This document shows positions 1 to 7,827 of a stretch of DNA of 21,251 nt, piece by piece. Position 1 is the stretch's first letter, and every line of letters begins with the position of its first letter. Both the position numbers and the translations under genes were made by a program. This DNA is from CAYYNP01 sp964472545 (GTDB taxonomy: Bacteria > Planctomycetota > Planctomycetia > Pirellulales > Thermoguttaceae). Under the pieces are notes generated by a model. That model saw only the letters and a list, made by a program, of their open reading frames with translations, did not search any database and had not been told where the DNA came from. The stretch lies in assembly GCA_964472545.1 (NCBI GenBank), contig CAYYNP010000172.1, forward strand, positions 1 through 21,251, given 5' to 3'.

Positions 1-149
1 GGTTACGATTTTGCTTCCGGGTGGGGGGTTGGGTGTGGGAACTGGGGGGTGGGAAGCCACACGTGAACGATTGAGCGGCCGCCCGGGGGCTTCCGCCTCC
101 GGCTAGTGCCTGTCGATCGCACGGCTCCCCGCCTCGCTCGTCCCTCCCG
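1..149. other. Non-coding left edge, nothing recognised
   Basis: No gene is supported here. The stretch opens with G-rich low-complexity sequence (about 19-52). It then holds a short inverted motif around 83-103 (ccgggggcttccgcctccgg) that looks like debris of a dispersed palindromic repeat. It lies downstream of the minus-strand gene that ends at 150. Confidence 0.4.
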
Positions 150-1226
150 TCACACCCACGCCCGCTTCCGCCCCTTCGCCTTCGCCACACTCTCGAGCGT
201 ATGCTCCGCGTCGGCCCGCACCTGGAAATCGAACATCCCCACACAGACGAAGTCCGCCCCGGCGTCGAAGGCGAAATCGAAGGCGTCGTCCGGCGGGATG
301 GCGCCGGCGGCCATGATCTTAAACGCGATCCAGGGCACCTTGACGTCCTGCATGAAGTCGATCGTCTCTTGATGATCGTGACAGAACATGTTGTCGTGGT
401 ACTCGTCGTGCTCGGGCGAGTCGGGCTCGAACATCTCCAGGAAGCGGCGATTCGCCGGCGGATGGGCCGACCAGTAGCGGTCGTGGTGCAGGGTCTTGAT
501 GTAGTAGTCGGGCACGATCCCCTCGCGCTCGCAGAAGGCGATCGGCTCGAGGCGATGGGCCCCGATGCCCACCGGCACGTCGTACTTCCGCATGATCTCG
601 TACGCCCGGATGATCCAGTCTTGCTGCTTGCGGTGGTACCAGATGTCGGACGCCCCGCCCCACAGATAGAGTGCCGAGGCGCCGAGTTCCAGGTGTTCTT
701 CGACCAGCCGCTCGAACTTGTTGATGTCGGTGGTGATCACGTCGGCCAGCCACTTCATCTGTCCGCCCCATTCGTCCCAGTAGCGGGCCAGGCGGAAGCG
801 TTTGAAGTTGTGGTTCTTCAGCACGATGCTGTTGGCGCCGAGTTCCTCGCAGAGCTTCATGGTCATGAAGATCCGCTCTTCGGTGTTGTAGGCGGCGGCC
901 AACGCGCCGACGTAGTCGAGGTCCCTAGCGTGCATGTTCATGCTGATCAGGTTGCTGCCGCTGATCAGCCGGCCGAGCGTGAGGTCGCCGATCTTGCCGG
1001 TCGGCATCTTCTTCCGCCCGGCGACGACCTTGGGATCGTCGAGATCGAGCTGCTTCAGCCGGGTGTAGGCCTCGCGGTCCGAGCGGTGGACGAACGTGGG
1101 CCGGCTGACGGCGTCCGGGCGATCTTTGCCGTCGGCCGCGGCGGCACCGCAGGAAAGCGCTCCCAAGATCGGCAACGCCCCCAGGCTGCCGAGCATCTCG
1201 CGGCGGTTGGCTTTGTTTTCAGACAT
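150..1226 (-). CDS. Tat-exported TIM-barrel-like protein of unknown function
   Basis: The product has 358 residues. The N-terminus has a twin-arginine signal: NRREML at residues 7-12, a hydrophobic stretch to about residue 28, then AAAA, so export in folded form is likely. The mature part alternates predicted strands and helices. It resembles a secreted aldo/keto-reductase-type TIM barrel: a GDLTLGRLISGSNLI-like opening near residue 80, GANSIVLKNHNF, GIGAHRLEP, and a closing GADFVCVGMFDFQV barrel strand. I cannot point to a complete aldo-keto reductase catalytic tetrad, so the enzymatic role is unknown. Several His/Asp clusters (for example FCHDHQ) could bind metal. The start is supported by a good Shine-Dalgarno (AGGAGAG) 8 bases before the ATG. 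The gene is divergent from the HEAT/HzsA-like gene. Such Tat-exported orphan proteins are common in planctomycetes. Confidence 0.8.
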   Translation of the reverse strand: MSENKANRREMLGSLGALPILGALSCGAAAADGKDRPDAVSRPTFVHRSDREAYTRLKQLDLDDPKVVAGRKKMPTGKIGDLTLGRLISGSNLISMNMHARDLDYVGALAAAYNTEERIFMTMKLCEELGANSIVLKNHNFKRFRLARYWDEWGGQMKWLADVITTDINKFERLVEEHLELGASALYLWGGASDIWYHRKQQDWIIRAYEIMRKYDVPVGIGAHRLEPIAFCEREGIVPDYYIKTLHHDRYWSAHPPANRRFLEMFEPDSPEHDEYHDNMFCHDHQETIDFMQDVKVPWIAFKIMAAGAIPPDDAFDFAFDAGADFVCVGMFDFQVRADAEHTLESVAKAKGRKRAWV

Positions 1227-1288
1227 GCACGGTCTCTCCTGATGAACGGGGCTCTCCTGCTAGAGGGTAGCCGAAAGCGTACGCTCCC

Positions 1289-1294
1289 ATTATA
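1289..1294 (-). promoter_or_regulatory. Possible -10 box for the Tat protein gene
   Basis: On the minus strand this reads TATAAT, 63 bases upstream of the ATG at 1226, in the space between the two divergent genes. No convincing -35 hexamer is present at 17 bases, so this is a candidate only. Confidence 0.3.
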
Positions 1295-1377
1295 GTCGAT
1301 TCTTGACGGTGGCTGCTACGCGGATGAGCGGCCGCACGGCAGGTTTCTCGCCGAAGACGAACGACGGTCGTAGGACG

Positions 1378-4300
1378 ATGAAGAAGCTCCCCCGTAGGCA
1401 ATTCGTGCGGCGTACGGTGATCGTGGCGATGTTCATCTTGTTCCCGGCGACGATCTTCTACTTCTCGCCGGCGCCGATCATGGCGGCGGCCGAACCCACG
1501 CCGCAGGTGCTCTCGACCCCCAACCGCTGCGAGGTGACGTCGTCGTATTGCCTCGCCACCGACAGTGTCGCGGCGGTCAACGACGGCACGTTCGGCAAGC
1601 ACTCGGCCGACTTGAGCGTGCCGCGGCTGACGTGGTGGCCACACAAGGGCTCGCGGGAGTGGGTGAGGTTTCGCTTCGGCCGGCCCGTGCGGGTGGGCGG
1701 AATGTCGGTCTACTGGTTCGACGACGCGCCCCGGGGCGGATGCCGCGTTCCGGCCTCGTGGGGCGTGGAGTATCGCGACGGCGACACCTGGCGATCGATT
1801 GAGGTGTCGGGCCAATTCGGCACTCGGCCCGACGCGTTCAACGACGTTACCTTCACGCCGGTGGTAGCCGCCGAAATGCGCATCAACGTACAGCTTCAGC
1901 GGGAATTCTCTGGCGGGATCCTCGAGGCACGATTGCTGGCGACGGCGCCCCGCGGAGACTTGGGCCCGTTGCGCCCTGAGCGATTGCGATTGGCGTTGTT
2001 TCCCTACGTGCGAGGCGCGCCGAACCCGGAGCGCGTTGCCGGCGCCAGGCAAATCCTCAAAGACCTCGCCCGCATCGAAGCCGACTGGGCACGGGCCGAC
2101 GTCACGGCGGAAGAGATCGTCGAAATGCAAGCGGAGCTTCGGCAGATCGCCGCGGAGTTGGCCGATGTGCCGCCGATCGGGCCGAATCCGTACGACGCCC
2201 AGGTGGCGGAGAACGTACGGGCGATCGAATCGGGTCCGGAGGCACGCCGCGTTCGGGCGGTCGAAGCCTTGGGATACTTGCGGGCGTACGGCGCGGCCGA
2301 TGCGGTGGCCCCGCTGTTGGGAGATGCGTCGACGGTGGTCCGGCGTCAGGCCGTAGAGACATTGGCGTGGATCGGCGGGCGCGGCCAGGTTCCCTTGCTG
2401 CTGGAGTCGCTCGGCGATTCCGATTGGGTCGTCCGGCAGGGGGCGTGCGCTGCTTTGCAGAATATCACCGGGAATGAACTGCCCTTCGACGCCCTCGCAT
2501 CCGATGAGACGCAACGCCGACAGGCCGACGCGTGGCGGACGTGGTGGCAGTCGGCGCCCGACGGCAAAGTGCCCGATCTGGTCGTGAAACTAGCCGAGTC
2601 ACCCGATCTCGATTCCCGATTGCGGGCCGTTCGGGCCTCGGGATCGCTGGGCGGAAAGGGCGCAACCGACCTGGTCGTCAATGTGCTTCACGCTTCCGAA
2701 CCGGACGCCGCGGCGATCCGCGACCTGGTCGATCCGTTTGCCCCGCCGGAGAGACGCGACCAGACCCGCTTCACGATCATGCAAGCCGGCCTGCGAGCGC
2801 TGGGGCGGTTGCGCGATCCGCAGGGGCTCACCGTGCTGCGCGAATACCTCGGCCAGGTGCAGTTCGCCCGCTACGCTGCCGACGGCCTGGGGGAATATGG
2901 CGGCGAAGAGGCCGCCACGGCGTTGCTGGAAGTGGCCGACCGCTACGTGCCCGACATCGGCCGCCGTTTCGAGTGGGCTGCCGACGATATGGAATGGCCG
3001 GCCAATCCGCTCAGTACGGCGATGGCCGTCTATACGGCGTTGCTGCGCTTGCCCGTGCAAGGCGAGAATCTGATCCGGCTGGTCGAGTTGGCGCCGGGTG
3101 CCGCAGGGCAAGTTCGCGTGCAACACGACCGCGGCGTCTTCTACAAGCCGGAGGTGACCCGCGTCGTCGGAGCCCACGTCCTCGAGATGGCCGGCATGCG
3201 GCGGACGCTCACGCGGCGGATCTTCGAACTGCTCGGCGTGGCGGAGGCGAACGACCGCCTACTGGAACTGCCGCAGCCGCTGGAGAAGCTGGCCAACGCC
3301 TATCGAGACGAATTGTTGCCCGGCTTCTGCGATCCAGGCGACGCACCGATGCTGATCGCGTTGCTGGACCATCCGTCGAACCGAGCCCGCATGATGGCCT
3401 GCAAAGCGTTGATCTTCGCCAGCGCGACCGAAGCGGCCGAGCCGATCGCCGCACGGTTGGCCGCCTCGAAGGCCGAGGCGGATTACGGATTCGTCCGCGA
3501 CTTCTTGCTCGACCCGCATCGCGACCCGACGCCCCGATGGCGGGAGACGTATGCCCGGGCGCTGGGGGCGTTGGGGGCCGCCGAGCAAGTGCCTTTGTTC
3601 ACGCGGTTGATGAACGACGAGCGTTCGGTCGTCGACGTTCGCTACGCAGCAGCCAGGGCCCTGGTCGAACTGGACACGCCGGACGCCGTCGAGGCCCTGC
3701 GAGAGGCGGCCACGAATCACGACTTCCATAACGTCCGTCTGTTGGCGCGCGAGGCGTTGTTTCGTCATGGCGTGAAAGCCAAGGGCGTGGCTGGGGCAAA
3801 GCGCCGCGGTGCCCGGGAAGCCGTAGAGCCCCGGGGCACCGCTGCGCTTTGCCGCCGGCCACCCAGTTCCAAGGCTCTCTCCCCCCACCTCGGTCCCGCC
3901 GTCGTCTTCATCAAGGGCAGCCACATCATGCCCGACTACTATCTGACCGACGTCTGGCGGCAGACCTACTGTCTGACCGATTCCGGCGGGCCGGAGTATC
4001 GGGTGGGCGACAACCTGTTCACGTTGCGGCCCCCGCAGCCGGACGGCAAGGTAACGCCGCTGACCGAATTCGCCGACGGCTGGGTGGCAAGCTGCGAGGT
4101 CTCGTACGACGGGCAGAAGGTGCTCTTCACGCGGCGCACCGAAGACGTGCCCTGGTGGCAGGTCTTCGAGATCTGCGCCGACGGCAGCGGCCTGCGGCAA
4201 CTCACGGGCGGCCCCTATCATCACCTCAACCCCGCCTATCTGCCCGACGGCCGCATCGTGCTGGCCACCACCCGGCTGGGGTTCCGCGACGAGTATCACG

Positions 4301-5646
4301 GCCAGCAGTGTTCGGCCCTGGCGGTGATGAACGGCGACGGGTCGGACCTGCACCTGATCGCGGTCAACGCCGGCCGCGACTGCGAACCGACGGTGATGCC
4401 CGACGGGCGGATCCTTTTCAACCGGCTCGACGTCTTCTACAACCTCACCAAGGCCGAGATGAGCATCCAGTGCGTCTTTCCCGACGGCACCGGCAACCAG
4501 ACCCTCTACGGCCCCGAGCGGCGCCGCTTTTGGGCCGAGCATTTCGGCCCCAAGACGGAAAACTGGTACGAACATCCCTTCAGTTGGATGCACGACCGGC
4601 ATCGCGTGGTGACCGTCACGCAGCCGCAGCCGCTGGCCGGGAGCAGCGAGATTGTCTGTTGCAGCGGGCTGGGGCTGATCGCCTTCGAGAATCGCTTCGC
4701 AGAACGCTTCCTCCACGGCCGCGACATGGCGCTGACCACACCGTATCCGATCGACGACGGCCGCTTCCTCTGCGCGGCCAGCCGGCGCAACTCGCCGTAC
4801 GTTGCGCCCGGCGGCCAGTGGTACGACTCGCGGATGCGGCCCGACGATCCCGAGGTGATCGAGCGCATCGAGATGCGCGATCCGAAGCGCCCGCTCGACG
4901 GCCGGCTGCTGCGCTATTCGCCGGAGTTGCTGAAGCGGCTCGAGGCCGACCTCGGCTTGTACGTCTTCGACGCGCGTACCGGCGAGTTCGATCTCGTATA
5001 TAACGACGTGGAGACGGCCGACTTCGAGGCCCGGCCGTTGGTGCCGCGAGTGCGTCCGCCGGTGCATCGCGACCGCGTCGCCCGGGGCGCGTTCACCGGG
5101 CGGATCTACTGCCAGTCGGTGTTCAACTCGCGGCAGTCACGCGTGGCGGGGCGTGCCAAGTGGATTCGTATCGTCGAGGGCCAGCCGCTGTTGCACAAAT
5201 GCACCCGCAACGACGACGGCCGCCCGCGTTCGTCACACAACCTCGACCCGGAGTTGAGCAACCACCAGGGCACGCTCGCCCGGGTGTTGGGCACGATCCC
5301 GCTGGCGGCCGACGGGTCGTTCTTCGCCGAAGTGCCGGCCGACCGATTGATCCAAGTCCAGGCGCTCGACGCCGACCGGCAAGTCGTCGGCAACCAGATC
5401 CAGTGGATCTACGTCCGCCCCGGCGAGACCCGCGGCTGCACCGGCTGCCACGAGGTGCCCGAGACGTCCGCCCGGCGCGTGCCGCTTCCACAGGCCGTCC
5501 GCACCCGCCCGCTACCCATCCTGCCGATCGGCCACGAGTTCGAATACGAAGCCCGCCCCTGGCGCCGCAACGACCCGATCGTGCTCGATTCGATCGAAGA
5601 GCGGCTGCGGACGGTGCTTTCGTTGGAGATGATTGGGCGGCAGTAG
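1378..5646 (+). CDS. Exported discoidin-like / HEAT-repeat / hydrazine-synthase-alpha-like protein with one heme-c motif
   Basis: The frame is open from 1303, but the ATG at 1378 is preferred. It directly precedes a Tat-like signal (PRRQFVRR, hydrophobic stretch, then PAPIMAAA|EP); the product is then 1422 residues. Domains in order: a discoidin-like sugar-binding fold at about 46-190 (VSVYWFDDAPRGGCR-type core); HEAT-like helical repeats at about 290-798; a linker at 799-835 encoded by a palindromic repeat; a TolB-like propeller at about 838-1240 with DGSGLRQLT and PDGRIVLATTR blades; and a segment resembling the middle domain of hydrazine synthase alpha at about 1300-1365, with a single heme-c motif CTGCH at 1354-1358. 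HzsA of anammox bacteria carries two hemes, and the second heme domain is absent here, so I do not infer hydrazine synthesis. Non-anammox planctomycetes carry many such HzsA-like proteins of unknown role. The gene ends 31 bases from the convergent hmcC-like gene. Confidence 0.85.
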   Translation: MKKLPRRQFVRRTVIVAMFILFPATIFYFSPAPIMAAAEPTPQVLSTPNRCEVTSSYCLATDSVAAVNDGTFGKHSADLSVPRLTWWPHKGSREWVRFRFGRPVRVGGMSVYWFDDAPRGGCRVPASWGVEYRDGDTWRSIEVSGQFGTRPDAFNDVTFTPVVAAEMRINVQLQREFSGGILEARLLATAPRGDLGPLRPERLRLALFPYVRGAPNPERVAGARQILKDLARIEADWARADVTAEEIVEMQAELRQIAAELADVPPIGPNPYDAQVAENVRAIESGPEARRVRAVEALGYLRAYGAADAVAPLLGDASTVVRRQAVETLAWIGGRGQVPLLLESLGDSDWVVRQGACAALQNITGNELPFDALASDETQRRQADAWRTWWQSAPDGKVPDLVVKLAESPDLDSRLRAVRASGSLGGKGATDLVVNVLHASEPDAAAIRDLVDPFAPPERRDQTRFTIMQAGLRALGRLRDPQGLTVLREYLGQVQFARYAADGLGEYGGEEAATALLEVADRYVPDIGRRFEWAADDMEWPANPLSTAMAVYTALLRLPVQGENLIRLVELAPGAAGQVRVQHDRGVFYKPEVTRVVGAHVLEMAGMRRTLTRRIFELLGVAEANDRLLELPQPLEKLANAYRDELLPGFCDPGDAPMLIALLDHPSNRARMMACKALIFASATEAAEPIAARLAASKAEADYGFVRDFLLDPHRDPTPRWRETYARALGALGAAEQVPLFTRLMNDERSVVDVRYAAARALVELDTPDAVEALREAATNHDFHNVRLLAREALFRHGVKAKGVAGAKRRGAREAVEPRGTAALCRRPPSSKALSPHLGPAVVFIKGSHIMPDYYLTDVWRQTYCLTDSGGPEYRVGDNLFTLRPPQPDGKVTPLTEFADGWVASCEVSYDGQKVLFTRRTEDVPWWQVFEICADGSGLRQLTGGPYHHLNPAYLPDGRIVLATTRLGFRDEYHGQQCSALAVMNGDGSDLHLIAVNAGRDCEPTVMPDGRILFNRLDVFYNLTKAEMSIQCVFPDGTGNQTLYGPERRRFWAEHFGPKTENWYEHPFSWMHDRHRVVTVTQPQPLAGSSEIVCCSGLGLIAFENRFAERFLHGRDMALTTPYPIDDGRFLCAASRRNSPYVAPGGQWYDSRMRPDDPEVIERIEMRDPKRPLDGRLLRYSPELLKRLEADLGLYVFDARTGEFDLVYNDVETADFEARPLVPRVRPPVHRDRVARGAFTGRIYCQSVFNSRQSRVAGRAKWIRIVEGQPLLHKCTRNDDGRPRSSHNLDPELSNHQGTLARVLGTIPLAADGSFFAEVPADRLIQVQALDADRQVVGNQIQWIYVRPGETRGCTGCHEVPETSARRVPLPQAVRTRPLPILPIGHEFEYEARPWRRNDPIVLDSIEERLRTVLSLEMIGRQ
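3787..3866. repeat. Palindromic repeat inside the HEAT/HzsA-like gene
   Basis: The left arm (gtggctggggcaaagcgccg at its start) is followed after a short loop by its near reverse complement, ending gctttgccgccggccac. The arms pair over about 30 bases with few mismatches. The element is read in frame as a Gly/Ala/Arg-rich linker between the HEAT and propeller parts, and introduces no stop codon. Its outer gtggctgggg end resembles the ends of the element at 17114-17229. Confidence 0.75.
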
Positions 5647-5677
5647 CTTCGGAAAGTCGGCAGGACGGCCAGCGCGC

Positions 5678-6898
5678 CTAAGAATGCGACTCCTCCCCCT
5701 CGTGCGCCGGCAGCACGGGCAGCAACGTCACCGCCGCCCGATAGATGAACACGATCGTGGCGATCAGCCCGATCGTCAACGCGAATTCGCCGATGGCGGG
5801 CACGTAGGCCTTTTCGGCGAAGGGGGGGCGATAGGCGATAAAGAAGACCGTGCAGCGGTTGAGCATGATGCCGACTAGGTACATGATCGCTGCCAGAAAG
5901 AGGCTGCTCGGCGAGCGGCGGACTTCGGGCGTGAGGAACATGCAAAAGGGTACGATGGTCAGCAGGCCGAACTCGATCCAGAACATGATCGACGCGGGCG
6001 AGCCGTCGAGGAGAAACAGGTAGCGGCCGCCGCTCGACACGACGGCCACGCGGAGGAGGATGTACATGCCCAGCAGATACGGGGCCATCTTGGCCAGCGG
6101 CGTGAGGATGTGCATCTCCGGTTTGCGGCCGAACGCCCGGCCGGCGATCAGCGACTCGACGATCACTATCGGAAAACCGACCGCGATGGCCGAACTGAGG
6201 AATAGCAGCGGCATCCACTGCGTTTGATAGAGCGGGTGCATTTTGTACGGGGCGATGTTCATCAGCGTGCCCAGCGACGATTGGTGCAGGCAGGAGAGCA
6301 CCACGCCGGCGATGATGAACAGGAACATCACTTTGCCCAGCACGTGGTCGGCCAGGCGGAGGAGGATATCGATCGGGTCGTTCAGCTTGGCCAGCCTGCC
6401 CGGCAGGTTCACCCGGCCGATGAACCGTTCGCAGACGATCGGGGTGAATTCGAGATAGAGCACCGTGAGGTAGCACATCACGCACATGCCGACCTCGAAG
6501 AGCACCGAGTTGCCTTGCCACATGAACGGGATCGAGGGGTGCCAGATGTTGTACCAGCGGCCCAGGTCGAACAGCAGGCCGATGCCGACGAACGTGTAGC
6601 CGAGCATGGCCGTAAGCAAGGCCGGGCGAACGACCGCGTGAAAGTGCTCGCGGCGGAAGATATAGACCAACGCGCTGGTCGTAAATCCGCCGGCGGCCAG
6701 GGCGACGCCGGTGGCCACGTCGACGCCGATCCAGAGGCCCATCGGGTATTGGTCGTCGAGATTGGTCACCGCGGCCATGCTGAAGATCATGCGATAGAGC
6801 CCCCAGCCGAGGCCGACGGCCATCACGGCCATCACGGCGAACATGCCCGGGGTGAAGAATCGCGTGGTTACGGGGGCGGCCCGATCATGCGCGCTCAT
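5678..6898 (-). CDS. hmcC: NrfD/HybB/HmcC-type integral membrane subunit
   Basis: The product has 406 residues with about ten predicted transmembrane helices, the normal size and layout of the NrfD/PsrC family (HybB, HmcC, DsrP). Such subunits pass electrons between the quinone pool and a periplasmic iron-sulfur partner. Recognisable stretches are LGWGLYRMIF, YPMGLWIGVDVATGVALAAGG, the conserved LGRWYNIWHP region and CLHQSSLGTLM. The start has a Shine-Dalgarno (GAGGA) about 9 bases upstream and overlaps the end of the ferredoxin gene by 14 bases, so the two are probably translationally coupled and form one complex. It is the last gene of the seven-gene minus-strand cluster. The symbol is by analogy with the Desulfovibrio Hmc complex; HybB of hydrogenase 2 is the other close family, but no hydrogenase genes are present. 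Confidence 0.9.
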   Translation of the reverse strand: MSAHDRAAPVTTRFFTPGMFAVMAVMAVGLGWGLYRMIFSMAAVTNLDDQYPMGLWIGVDVATGVALAAGGFTTSALVYIFRREHFHAVVRPALLTAMLGYTFVGIGLLFDLGRWYNIWHPSIPFMWQGNSVLFEVGMCVMCYLTVLYLEFTPIVCERFIGRVNLPGRLAKLNDPIDILLRLADHVLGKVMFLFIIAGVVLSCLHQSSLGTLMNIAPYKMHPLYQTQWMPLLFLSSAIAVGFPIVIVESLIAGRAFGRKPEMHILTPLAKMAPYLLGMYILLRVAVVSSGGRYLFLLDGSPASIMFWIEFGLLTIVPFCMFLTPEVRRSPSSLFLAAIMYLVGIMLNRCTVFFIAYRPPFAEKAYVPAIGEFALTIGLIATIVFIYRAAVTLLPVLPAHEGEESHS

Positions 6899-7823
6899 GG
6901 GTGCTTTCCTCGCCAGACTCCGCTTCCGCCCGCTGCTTCCGTTTCTTCAACCACCACATCACGCCGCCGAGCGTGCCGTAGAGCGCCACCGGCGGGGCAA
7001 ACCACTTGAACAACGCGTGCTGGATCGGCTCGGTGTAGCCCGGCACGGGATGATAGCCGAACTTGGCCAGGCCCATCTGGTCGAACGGCATGTCGGCCAG
7101 ATACATCCAGGCGGTGCCGCCGACTTCCTTCTCACCGTAGATGTGGTCGACGTAGCGGTCCGGGTCCTTGCGCAGCTTCTCCCGGCCGAGCTTGATCAGG
7201 TCGTCGCGCTTTCCGAACGTCATCACTTGCATGGGGCACGACTGGATGCAGGCGGGCACCTCGTTGTTGCTCAGCCGCGTCTGGAAGCAGAACGTACACT
7301 TGCGGACTTCCGGCGTGAGCGTGTCGTGGTATTCGTAGGCCGGCACCTGGAACGGGCAGGCGGCCATGCAATAGCGGCAGCCGATACACTTCCAGGCGTC
7401 GTAGATCACCGCCCCGCCCGGCTCGTGCGTGAGCGCCCCGACGATGCAGGCCGAGACGCAGGCCGGCGAGAGGCAGTGCATGCACTGGATCTTGGCGAAG
7501 GTCGATTTGTCCGGCTCGTCGGCGTGTTGATGCCGGTTGACGACCGTGTAGGCGCGGTAGTCCATCCGCCGCTTCGTCTCGAAGACAGATTCGTCGGCGA
7601 ACTCGGCGTCGGGATCGTCCCGGCGGGGGAGCTCCGTGTTGATCGTGTTGCAGGCCTTTTCGCAACTCCGGCAGCCCACGCACAGCGTGCAATCGACCAG
7701 CACGCCGAGTTGGTTGGGGTCGACCCGGGGGCCGGAGGCCTCGGCTTGGGTGTTGCTGCCAAGAACGGTCAATGCGCCGGCGCCCGCGACGTGTTTTAGG
7801 AAGTTTCGCCGGTTGCGCGACAT
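6885..7823 (-). CDS. hmcB: Tat-exported four-cluster ferredoxin (HmcB/HybA-like)
   Basis: The product has 312 residues from the ATG at 7823. An upstream in-frame extension exists, but this ATG has AGGAG seven bases before it and directly begins a Tat signal (SRNRRNFLKHVAGAGALTVL). Four cysteine sets for [4Fe-4S] clusters are visible: CVGCRSCEKAC (48-58), CMHCLSPACVSAC, CIGCRYCMAACPF, and CTFCF followed by CIQSCP. The C-terminus has one hydrophobic helix (PPVALYGTLGGVMWWL) followed by a basic tail, as in membrane-anchored HybA and HmcB. It probably sits on the periplasmic face and carries electrons between the 16-heme cytochrome encoded four bases upstream and the NrfD-type subunit encoded downstream. 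Confidence 0.92.
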   Translation of the reverse strand: MSRNRRNFLKHVAGAGALTVLGSNTQAEASGPRVDPNQLGVLVDCTLCVGCRSCEKACNTINTELPRRDDPDAEFADESVFETKRRMDYRAYTVVNRHQHADEPDKSTFAKIQCMHCLSPACVSACIVGALTHEPGGAVIYDAWKCIGCRYCMAACPFQVPAYEYHDTLTPEVRKCTFCFQTRLSNNEVPACIQSCPMQVMTFGKRDDLIKLGREKLRKDPDRYVDHIYGEKEVGGTAWMYLADMPFDQMGLAKFGYHPVPGYTEPIQHALFKWFAPPVALYGTLGGVMWWLKKRKQRAEAESGEESTHERA

Positions 7824-7827
7824 CGGG

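Noticed and set aside
201..1295. Long plus-strand frame (364 codons) opposite the Tat protein gene
   Set aside because: It is the antisense shadow of a gene with a clear signal peptide and Shine-Dalgarno. Its translation is Val/His/Asp-rich without domain character.
1219..2514. 431-codon minus-strand frame overlapping both divergent genes
   Set aside because: Arg/His/Pro-rich shadow of the plus-strand gene; it would overlap the start of the Tat protein gene.
3259..5067. 602-codon minus-strand frame opposite the HEAT/HzsA-like gene
   Set aside because: High GC gives long antisense frames. Composition is Val/Gly/Arg-rich and no motif is visible, whereas the plus strand shows propeller and heme motifs.
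4900..5646. Evidence for anammox metabolism from the HzsA-like part
   Set aside because: Only one heme motif, no HzsB/HzsC partners and no hydrazine dehydrogenase in the window; HzsA-like proteins occur in planctomycetes that are not anammox organisms.
5678..7823. Hydrogenase 2 HybA/HybB assignment
   Set aside because: The families are close, but no hydrogenase large or small subunit genes are present, and the adjacent 16-heme cytochrome fits Hmc better.
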